From the NCBI GenBank assembly GCA_965364735.1, contig CBDTYW010000072.1, forward strand, positions 1-14,751: DNA of 14,751 nt, written 5' to 3'. A model generated the notes under the pieces. That model did no database searches. It was not told where the DNA came from and worked only from the letters and a program-made list of their open reading frames with translations. Of the stretch, positions 7,246 to 13,353 are shown in pieces (the first letter of the stretch is position 1; each line of letters opens with the position of its first letter). Origin of the DNA: CBDTYW01 sp965364735. Lineage in GTDB: Bacteria > Actinomycetota > Nitriliruptoria > Nitriliruptorales > Nitriliruptoraceae. A program made the translations under genes and the position numbers.

Positions 7246-8856
7246 TCACGGGCTCGTCGACGCCCACCAACGTTGCAGGGATGCCCCGACGTCGGGGTGG
7301 GTCGCTGCGGCGCGGTCGATCACCTCGTCGTCCGTCACCTCGCGCAACGCCTCCGCCTGCACGAGCGAGCGGAGGAACGCGACCACCTCGACCGCGCTGC
7401 CTGCCTGGTCGAGGTCGATGAAGGCGAGCGGAGCGCGGCCGTAGACGAGCGGCCCGTAGCTGCGCTCGGTGAAGGCGCCGGACGGCGACGCGGGCGCGAT
7501 GTCGTTCCCGCCGGCCTCGACGAAGCTCACGTACCGGCTGCGGATGCGTCGCTGGACCATGTTGTCCGCGGCGGTCTGCCCGTACTGCGCGACGAAGAAC
7601 TGGTAGGTCAGGTACTGCGCGATGGACTCGTCGACGACCGGGTCCTCGAGCGAGGAGTTGCCGACGAGCGCGTGGAACCACTGGTGAGCGATCTCATGCG
7701 CGATCACGTAGGTGCCGAAGCCGCCGTTGAGCGAGGCGACCGTGTCGTCGCGGACGATGACCATCCCGGGGAACTCCATCCCGGCGGCACCCTTCGCGAG
7801 CGGCGCCACGACGACGTCGACCGTCGACCACGCGAGCGGGCCGTACAGCCGGGTGAAGAGCTCCTGCGACAGGCGGGACTCGGTGCCGATCCGCATCGCG
7901 ACGGGCTCGCTGACCGGGCCGATCACCCGCAGCTGCGGGATCGTGTCCGGGACCTCGTGGACGCGCACCCCCGCGTCGTAGGCGACGGCGGACACGTCGC
8001 GCAACGCCACGCCACGCCCCCAGGTGCAGCCGTCGACCTCGCCCGGGCATGCGACGTCGTCCCCGCCCGTCACGAGCACGCCCTCGTGGCGCAGCTGGAC
8101 GCTGAACACCGCCGGCGGGAACCCACCGACGTCGCCCCACGGGACGAGCGGTCCGGCGTTCGTCGCGATGTTGAGGGTCGGCACGACATGACCGAGGACG
8201 GTGACGTCGGGCTCCGCGACCTGCAGCCCGAAGCCCGCCGGCCCCTTCTCGGAGCGCACTTCGGAGAGCGGGATCAGATCCTGCCCGACACGGACGTCCA
8301 GCGCCACCGCCTCACCCGCCAGCACCGGCGGGTCGAGCGCGACGAGCAGCCGTGCCCCGTCACCGTCCAGGCGGTGGGCCACCACCGCACCGCCCCGGCG
8401 GACCGTGACCTCCGGCTCGCCCGCGTTGGTCGTCAGCGCAGCGGACGCTGACAGCAGACGCAGCGAGGCCTCGCTCGCGTCCACCGACGCACGCCACGCG
8501 ATGACCGCGTGCAGGTCGAGCCGGTCACGGTCCCCGGTGAGGTCCCCCTCGACGACGTAGACGGGCCGTTCGACGGCCGGGTACGCGGGGTTGCCCAGCT
8601 CCGTCCACCCGGACGTCGCGAGCTGGAGCCCGGCGGCGAGGAGGCGCTCGGGTGCGGCCGCGGCTGCAGCCACCGGATCAGCGAACAGCTCCTCGGCTGC
8701 CGCGTCATCGAGCGGATCCTCCGTCGGGTCCGGCGCCGCGCTCGTCGCGATCGGCGTGCCTGGGGTCGTGGGCTCGAGCGTCTCGAGCGCTGCCGGCGCG
8801 CCGGAGCAGGCCGCAGCCAGGACCACGAGCGACACGAGCGACGAGAACCGGCGCAT
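7246..8856 (-). CDS. Lipoprotein gluzincin related to M1 aminopeptidases
   Basis: The protein is 536 residues. The N-terminus MRRFSSLVSLVVLAAAC is a lipoprotein signal with C17 as the likely lipidated residue, followed by a Pro/Thr/Ala-rich spacer to about residue 50. Residues 60-330 have no recognised motif and are probably beta-rich. The catalytic part has HEIAH at 387-391, with E410 exactly 18 residues later, giving the HEXXH-X18-E zinc signature of the M1 clan. Twenty-six residues before H387 is G-M-E-F (E361 at the Glu), which sits where M1 aminopeptidases have GxMEN. A later YGRAP (Y472) could be the transition-state Tyr. It should be an extracytoplasmic membrane-anchored peptidase; exopeptidase activity is uncertain because the Asn of GxMEN is Phe. 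ATG 8856 overlaps the HAD stop as TGATG. Confidence 0.88.
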   Translation of the reverse strand: MRRFSSLVSLVVLAAACSGAPAALETLEPTTPGTPIATSAAPDPTEDPLDDAAAEELFADPVAAAAAAPERLLAAGLQLATSGWTELGNPAYPAVERPVYVVEGDLTGDRDRLDLHAVIAWRASVDASEASLRLLSASAALTTNAGEPEVTVRRGGAVVAHRLDGDGARLLVALDPPVLAGEAVALDVRVGQDLIPLSEVRSEKGPAGFGLQVAEPDVTVLGHVVPTLNIATNAGPLVPWGDVGGFPPAVFSVQLRHEGVLVTGGDDVACPGEVDGCTWGRGVALRDVSAVAYDAGVRVHEVPDTIPQLRVIGPVSEPVAMRIGTESRLSQELFTRLYGPLAWSTVDVVVAPLAKGAAGMEFPGMVIVRDDTVASLNGGFGTYVIAHEIAHQWFHALVGNSSLEDPVVDESIAQYLTYQFFVAQYGQTAADNMVQRRIRSRYVSFVEAGGNDIAPASPSGAFTERSYGPLVYGRAPLAFIDLDQAGSAVEVVAFLRSLVQAEALREVTDDEVIDRAAATHPDVGASLQRWWASTSP

Positions 8857-9593
8857 CAGACGTCTCGGAGCAGCGCGGACAGCTGATCGAGCCCCGTCAC
8901 CCGATGGACACGGTCGTGCTCCGGGTCGACCTCGTCGGCGAGGGCGGCGTCACCTCGGTCCCAGCGATCGACGAAGACCGCCTGCATCCCGAGCTCGACG
9001 GCCGGGGCCACGTCATGGCGCGGAGAGTCCCCGACGTAGGCGACGCCGGGCCCGGCGACCGCGCCCATCCCGTCGAGCGCGTGCCGGAACGCCCCGTGGT
9101 CCGGCTTCTCCATCCCGATCTCCCCGCTGACGGTCACATGCGTGAACGGAGCGAGGAGGTCGTGGTGTTCCAGGATCTGGCGGAGCCCGCTCCCCCAGTT
9201 CGACAGAACCCCGATGCGGAGCCCCCGCGCGTCGAGGTCATCGAGCATGCCCGTGACATCGCTGAAGGGCTGCCAGCCGCGATGCGTCGAGAAGGTCTGC
9301 CAGGCTGCGTCGGCGAGGACGTCGACGTCGTCGAGCCCGAAGTGGGTGTAGAGCTGGCGGTAGAGGCCCGTCCAGTACGCGATCTCCGACGGGCCGTGCC
9401 CGAGGTGCGGGGACGTGTTGCCGTCGGCCGCCCACGACGCCTGCCACTCACGCCAGACGGGCCCGATCGCGCCGGGGACCGCGGGGGCGTCGAGCGTGAC
9501 GCCGGTGGTGGCCAGCGCCACGTCGGCGAACGTCTGCGCGGGGCGCAGCAACGTCAGGCCGACGTCGAAGATGACGGTGTGGACGTCCTTCAT
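8856..9593 (-). CDS. HAD-superfamily protein with an altered motif I
   Basis: The protein is 245 residues. It shows a HAD fold with an inserted helical cap (about 18-115). Motif I is FDVGLT with the nucleophile D10; motif II is S131 in LSNWG; motif III is K163 in MEKPDHGAF; motif IV is GDSPRHD with D189 and D194. The cap position and SN-W motif suggest subclass IA, close to REG-2/HDHD3-like hydrolases. The second Asp of the usual DxDx(T/V) is Gly12, so the general acid/base of phosphatases is missing, as in several dehalogenase-like or REG-2-like members. The substrate is unknown. The ATG at 9593 overlaps the coaE stop as ATGA, which fixes the start over an upstream GTG at 9617, and the stop overlaps the lipoprotein start, so this gene is the middle of a three-gene coupled operon. 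Confidence 0.9.
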   Translation of the reverse strand: MKDVHTVIFDVGLTLLRPAQTFADVALATTGVTLDAPAVPGAIGPVWREWQASWAADGNTSPHLGHGPSEIAYWTGLYRQLYTHFGLDDVDVLADAAWQTFSTHRGWQPFSDVTGMLDDLDARGLRIGVLSNWGSGLRQILEHHDLLAPFTHVTVSGEIGMEKPDHGAFRHALDGMGAVAGPGVAYVGDSPRHDVAPAVELGMQAVFVDRWDRGDAALADEVDPEHDRVHRVTGLDQLSALLRDV

Positions 9594-10195
9594 CCGATCG
9601 CCCGGATCGCGCTCCACACCGCGTCGACCTGGCGCTCGAGCTCGTCGAGGTCGCCATCGTTGGTGATGACGTGGGTCGCGACAGCGCGGCGGTCGTCATC
9701 GCTCGCCTGCACCCGCATCCTCGAGCGGGCATCGTCCGGGTCCATCCCCCGATGCTCCTGCAGCCGCTGGATCCGGCGTTCCTCGTCGGCGAGCACGACG
9801 ACGACGTACTCGTACGACGCGGCCATCCCGCCCTCGACGAGCAGGGGCACGTCGTGAACGACGACGCGCTCCGGCGGCTCCATCTCGGCGATCTCCGCGA
9901 ACCTGGCGAAGGTGACCTCGCCGATCCGCGGATGCGTGATGTCGTTGAGCGTCGCGCGGGCCTCGTCATCGCCGAACACGATCTTGCCGAGCGCCGGCCG
10001 GTCGAGCTCACCGTCATCACCGAGGACCTCCTCCCCGAACTGCGCGACGATCTCTGCGAGCCCGTCGGTGCCGGCGGCAACGACCTCACGCGCGATCTGG
10101 TCGGCGTCGATGACGATCGCCCCGCGCGCAGCGAACGCTGCCGCCACGGTCGACTTGCCGCTGCCGATCCCACCGGTCAGCCCGATGAGCAACAT
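9590..10195 (-). CDS. coaE: Dephospho-CoA kinase
   Basis: CoaE phosphorylates the 3'-hydroxyl of dephospho-CoA with ATP, the final step of coenzyme A synthesis, in the cytoplasm. The 201-residue product has the P-loop GGIGSGKS at 8-15, then DADQIAR near 32-38 for the dephospho-CoA site, the conserved HPRIG block, VVHDVPLLVEGG, and a lid-like basic region RIQRLQEHRGMDPDDARSRM, and it ends with VITNDGDLDELERQV. Length is typical for the family, without the C-terminal GrpB-like domain found in mycobacterial CoaE. ATG 10195 is chosen because MLLIGLTGGIGSGKS is the canonical N-terminus and AAGGA lies 6 nt upstream; a frame open 77 codons further upstream is low-complexity and non-conserved. Its last bases overlap the HAD start. 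Confidence 0.97.
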   Translation of the reverse strand: MLLIGLTGGIGSGKSTVAAAFAARGAIVIDADQIAREVVAAGTDGLAEIVAQFGEEVLGDDGELDRPALGKIVFGDDEARATLNDITHPRIGEVTFARFAEIAEMEPPERVVVHDVPLLVEGGMAASYEYVVVVLADEERRIQRLQEHRGMDPDDARSRMRVQASDDDRRAVATHVITNDGDLDELERQVDAVWSAIRAIG

Positions 10196-10301
10196 GTGAG
10201 GTCCTTCGTGCTGCCGGTTCTCATGCCCCTGCGTACCACGTTGCGCGCCGAACCCCCGGACGATGGACACGCCGCCCGCTCCATTGGTCGGGAGGCCCGG
10301 G
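10196..10301 (-). promoter_or_regulatory. Intergenic gap upstream of coaE
   Basis: The 106 bases between the Crp-family stop and coaE hold a clear ribosome site (AAGGA, plus-strand tcctt at 10202-10206). I see no TANNNT box at a convincing place and no hairpin with a long stem, so read-through from the regulator gene is as likely as a separate promoter. Confidence 0.4.
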
Positions 10302-10988
10302 TCAGTCCGCGTTGATCGCGAGCAGCCGGGTGCGGTCGGCGACCTCGACGCGGCGGTACGCGAGGTCGAGGATCCCGTCGGTCTCGAGCTGCTTGAGCAC
10401 CCGATTGACGCTCGGCCGTGTCGCACCGAGAAGCTCCGCGATCGTGGACTGGCTGAGGCGCACGGTCGCGCGCTCGTCGTCGGTCTCGTCGACGAGCAGC
10501 GCCGCGACCTGATGGCGGAGGTCTCCGGCGGTGAGCTCGAGGAGACGTCGCTGCATCCGCTCCAGCCGTGACGCGAGCGAGAACAGGAACCGACGCGTCG
10601 CCTGCGGGTTGCGCTCGAGCAGCTGCCAGAGGGCCGGCGCCTCGAACATGATCGCCTCGACGTCAGTCAGCGCCCGGGCACCGAACGGGGCAGGCTTGCC
10701 GCACAGGACGGGGATGTCGCCGAAGACGTCGCCGTCACGCAGGACCTGGAGCACGACGCGCCGCATGGTCTTGCGGCGGTAGAGCTCGACCTCGCCGGAC
10801 ACGATCAGGCCGATCTGCGCGACCTGCTGTCCGGGTTGCATCAGCGGGGCGCCCGCGGCGTACCGGGTCACCCCGACCACGGCGATGAGCTCCGTGATCT
10901 CGGCCTCCGAGAACGGTGCCAGCTCGCCCCGCCCCACGCAGCGAGCCATCCACGCGGCGTTGCGATCCATCTGCTGTGCACTCGCCAC
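10302..10988 (-). CDS. Crp/Fnr-family transcriptional regulator
   Basis: The protein is 228 residues. The cyclic-nucleotide-binding-like beta-barrel covers about 20-130 (LMQPGQQVAQIGLIVSGEVELYRR, then DGDVFGDIPVLCGKPAPFGARA), a long dimerisation helix follows (FLFSLASRLERMQRRLLEL), and a winged helix occupies the C-terminus (LSQSTIAELLGATRPSVNRVLKQLETDGIL, about 178-207). The phosphate-binding Pro-Arg-Ser-Ala motif of cAMP-responsive CRP is not preserved; the equivalent region reads PAPFGARA, so it may bind another effector or none. No Fnr-type N-terminal cysteine cluster is present. GTG 10988 is chosen because AAGGGG (11002-10997) lies 8 nt upstream; ATG 10970 is the alternative. It sits between rpsA and coaE, downstream of the rpsA terminator. 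Confidence 0.92.
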   Translation of the reverse strand: MASAQQMDRNAAWMARCVGRGELAPFSEAEITELIAVVGVTRYAAGAPLMQPGQQVAQIGLIVSGEVELYRRKTMRRVVLQVLRDGDVFGDIPVLCGKPAPFGARALTDVEAIMFEAPALWQLLERNPQATRRFLFSLASRLERMQRRLLELTAGDLRHQVAALLVDETDDERATVRLSQSTIAELLGATRPSVNRVLKQLETDGILDLAYRRVEVADRTRLLAINAD

Positions 10989-11069
10989 GCCGTCAACCCC
11001 TTGGACGTCAGACCCTTGTGGCAGCCTGCAACGTGTCGGCTGGCGCACATGTTCCCTTGGTGGTCAACG

Positions 11070-11103
11070 ACGACGCCCCGCACCATGAGGTGCGGGGCGT
11101 CGT
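11070..11103 (-). terminator. rpsA intrinsic-type terminator hairpin
   Basis: There is a perfect 15-base-pair stem with arms at 11070-11084 and 11089-11103 and a 4-base loop (atga on the plus strand). It starts 19 bases after the rpsA stop. The run after the stem on the minus strand (cgttgaccacc) has almost no U tract, which is common for high-GC actinobacterial terminators. It would insulate the regulator and coaE genes from the highly expressed rpsA. Confidence 0.85.
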
Positions 11104-11122
11104 TCGGGTTGCTCAGCTGCGA

Positions 11123-12607
11123 TCAGGCGTCGTCGCCCTCAGCGGCCTCGGGCTCGGTGGCCTCCGGCTCGGGGTCGACGGCCTCGGAGGCCTCCTGGCG
11201 CTCGGACACGGCGTCCGGGAGCTCGGCCTCGGCCAGCGCCATCTCCATCGGAGACTGCGCGGCCGGACGGAGCAGACCGGCGTCGGCGAAGGCACCAGCC
11301 ATCGCGCCACGGTCGAGCGGGACTTCCTTGTCGCCACCGGACGAGTACGTCGGGGTCGCCGGCGCGTCGTCGTAGGAGTAGCCGGCGCCGCCGCCGGAAC
11401 CGCCCTCGCTGCCACCCTCTTCACCAGGACGAGCCTGCTTGAGGGAGAGCGAGATGCGACGACGGACGGTGTCGATGTCGATGACCTTGACCTCGATCTT
11501 GTCGCCGACGTTCACGACGGCCTCGGGGACCTCGACGTGACGCTCGGAGAGCTCCGAGATGTGCACGAGACCCTCGATGCCCTCGGCGACCTTGACGAAG
11601 GAACCGAACGGCACGAGCTTCGTGACCTCACCGTCGACGAGCTCGCCGACCGCGTGCTCACGGGCGAACTTGTCCCACGGGTCTTCCTGCGTGGCCTTCA
11701 GCGACAGCGACACGCGCTCGCGCGACATGTCGACGTCCAGGACCTCGACCTCGACCTCGTCACCGACCTCGACGATCTCGGAGGGGTGGTCGATGTGCTG
11801 CCACGAGAGCTCGGAGACGTGGACGAGACCGTCGACGCCACCGAGGTCGACGAACGCACCGAAGTTGACGATCGAGCTGACGACGCCCTGACGGACCTCG
11901 CCCTTCTGCAGCGACACGAGGAACTCGTTGCGGAACTCGGCCTGCGTCTCCTCGAGGAACTTGCGGCGGGAGAGCACGACGTTGTTGCGGTTCTTGTCCA
12001 GCTCGATGATCTTGCACTCGAGCTGCTCGCCGACGTAGGGCTGCAGGTCGCGGACGCGACGCATCTCGACGAGGGATGCGGGGAGGAAGCCCCGGAGCCC
12101 GATGTCGAGGATGAGGCCACCCTTGACGACCTCGATGACCGTGCCGACGACGGTGCCGTCATCGGTGTAGATGCCCTCGATGGTTCCCCAGGCGCGCTCG
12201 TACTGGGCGCGCTTCTTGGAGAGGACCAGACGTCCCTGCTCGTCCTCGCGGTTCATGACGAGCGCCTCGACGACGTCACCGACCTGGACGACGTCGTTCG
12301 GGTCGACGTCGAGCTTGATGGAGAGCTCGCGGGACGGAATGACGCCCTCGGACTTCCAGCCGATGTCCAGCAAGACCTCGTCGGGGTCGATCTTGACGAC
12401 GACACCCTCGATGAGGGCGCCTTCCTGCATCGTCTTCATCGTGTCGTCGAGGGCGGCTTCGAACTCGTCGTCGGTCATGTCGACGTCGACGATCACGTCG
12501 CCGGTCGAGGTCATCTGGCTGCCCGGGTTCTGCATCACGACGATCGCGTCGGCCGGCATGGCCTCCGGGTTCGTCTCGTACGGGGCGTCTTGGGTCTGGT
12601 CGGTCAC
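11123..12607 (-). CDS. rpsA: Ribosomal protein S1 (30S subunit)
   Basis: S1 binds mRNA on the 30S platform and helps translation initiation. The 494-residue product has four S1 RNA-binding domains at about 62-133, 150-217, 233-305 and 320-390; the third and fourth are the most canonical (NFGAFVDLGGVDGLVHVSELS; PFGSFVKVAEGIEGLVHISELS). Four domains are usual for actinobacteria, against six in E. coli. The 102-residue C-terminal tail starts with a Gly/Ser-rich linker (GGSEGGSGGGAG), contains a predicted helix DRGAMAGAFADAGLL, and ends very acidic (EPEATEPEAAEGDDA). The GTG at 12607 gives an N-terminus typical of the family (VTDQTQDAPYE) and has a purine-rich AAAAGAAA upstream; an open frame continues 47 codons further but is non-conserved. 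A TTGACA promoter and a long leader precede it. Confidence 0.97.
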   Translation of the reverse strand: MTDQTQDAPYETNPEAMPADAIVVMQNPGSQMTSTGDVIVDVDMTDDEFEAALDDTMKTMQEGALIEGVVVKIDPDEVLLDIGWKSEGVIPSRELSIKLDVDPNDVVQVGDVVEALVMNREDEQGRLVLSKKRAQYERAWGTIEGIYTDDGTVVGTVIEVVKGGLILDIGLRGFLPASLVEMRRVRDLQPYVGEQLECKIIELDKNRNNVVLSRRKFLEETQAEFRNEFLVSLQKGEVRQGVVSSIVNFGAFVDLGGVDGLVHVSELSWQHIDHPSEIVEVGDEVEVEVLDVDMSRERVSLSLKATQEDPWDKFAREHAVGELVDGEVTKLVPFGSFVKVAEGIEGLVHISELSERHVEVPEAVVNVGDKIEVKVIDIDTVRRRISLSLKQARPGEEGGSEGGSGGGAGYSYDDAPATPTYSSGGDKEVPLDRGAMAGAFADAGLLRPAAQSPMEMALAEAELPDAVSERQEASEAVDPEPEATEPEAAEGDDA

Positions 12608-12822
12608 GGTGGGTTTCTTTTCGGGTGGTGCACGCACGTCGGCGATCTGCCGTCGCGGCTCGGAGCCTCGTTCGCGGCGCCCGGCGCACGAGTGCACGAC
12701 GAATGCCGCCGACGAAGCCGGCGAGAACGGGCAGGGTCGCAGGAACACGGGCCGGTGTCAACGCGAGCGGGTCAGGGGCGTAGCCTCTGCGCTCCCCGAT
12801 CCCCCAGCCCAGGGTCCGCACC
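12608..12822. promoter_or_regulatory. Divergent rpsA / beta-sandwich-gene promoter region
   Basis: On the minus strand a perfect -35 TTGACA (12761-12756) is followed after 17 nt by GACCCT (12738-12733), a fair -10 for this GC content. Transcription would begin near 12726, giving rpsA a leader of about 119 nt. The leader contains the small palindrome GGCTC-G-GAGCC and a purine-rich ribosome site before GTG 12607. On the plus strand TAGCCT (12781-12786) can act as -10 for the downstream gene, with TGTCAA (12756-12761, the same bases as the rpsA -35 on the other strand) 19 nt upstream as its -35. The two promoters would therefore overlap and compete. Confidence 0.55.
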
Positions 12823-13230
12823 ATGCTCCGACGCCGCCCGTGGCAGCCAACTGAAGAAGAAGGCGGCGTCGTCGTGCCGAAGTCCGACGACGTGCCCAAG
12901 GCCCAGTTCTTCGACCACCCGCTGACCGTGGACCGCATCAAGGTGCTCGAGGCGGAGGACCGAGGTGACGGTCGTTGGGCCGTCACCTTCAGGGCCAGGA
13001 TCCGCGATGCGAGTGGCAAGCGCTGTCCTGAGCTCGCCGTCTACGTCCACATCGACGGGCCGGAGCGTGTTGCCGATGGCATGGGGACGACGGATCTGCT
13101 CGGCCAGGTGGCCTTCCAGACCGAGGGCCCTGCCGGGACCTACGTGCTGACGATCGACGACGTCGCCGGCGGGACCATGCCCGTCGACGAAGCGGCGAGC
13201 GTCATGACCGCGACGGCACAGGCCGGCTGA
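12823..13230 (+). CDS. Small protein of unknown function, probable beta-sandwich (Ig- or transthyretin-like)
   Basis: The protein is 135 residues and lacks a signal peptide or membrane segment. After a charged N-terminus (MLRRRPWQPTEEEGG) and a KAQFFDHPLTVDRIKVLEAED stretch, residues 48-120 alternate hydrophobic and polar positions as expected for a beta-sandwich: WAVTFRARIRDASGKRCPELAVYVHI, then GTTDLLGQVAFQTEG, then GTYVLTIDDVAGG. The pattern R-D-A-S-G-K...G-T-T-D-x-x-G-x-V-x-F...G-x-Y-x-L resembles Ig-like, carboxypeptidase-regulatory or transthyretin-type domains. The role is unknown. ATG 12823 has AGGG about 8 nt upstream; an internal GTG (VVPKSDD) is possible. A single Cys (C68) is present. 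Confidence 0.75.
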   Translation: MLRRRPWQPTEEEGGVVVPKSDDVPKAQFFDHPLTVDRIKVLEAEDRGDGRWAVTFRARIRDASGKRCPELAVYVHIDGPERVADGMGTTDLLGQVAFQTEGPAGTYVLTIDDVAGGTMPVDEAASVMTATAQAG

Positions 13231-13353
13231 GCGTCCAGCGCACGAGATGGTGAGCCGCTGTTCACACGACGACGGGTTCGTTCGTCACCCCAGCAGCGGG
13301 CCGTGTGCGTCCGCCCCGACGACGCGTCGGGTGACCGGGACGGACCTCACGAC
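13231..13353 (+). promoter_or_regulatory. Gap upstream of the S8 protease gene
   Basis: These 123 bases hold no gene. The visible structure is a 7-bp stem with a 3-base loop, CCCGACG-acg-CGTCGGG (13315-13331), ending 22 bases before the ATG. It may be a leader hairpin or a weak terminator of the small upstream gene; no T run follows. No convincing -10 or -35 pair is seen, and the ribosome site before the ATG is poor. Confidence 0.4.

Noticed and set aside
11018..11052. Crp-type binding site upstream of the Crp-family gene
   Set aside because: GTGT and GCACA half-sites are present around 11033-11050, but they do not form a TGTGA-N6-TCACA palindrome, and no promoter core is visible.
10989..11069. 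Direct repeats of CCCTTGG and GTCAAC
   Set aside because: They are short, in different order and at irregular spacing, and one copy is explained by the ribosome site of the regulator gene.
10916..12925. A 669-codon open frame on the plus strand opposite rpsA
   Set aside because: It is rich in Asp/Leu/Val/Arg repeats produced by reading the reverse complement of rpsA codons; rpsA itself has four clear S1 domains.
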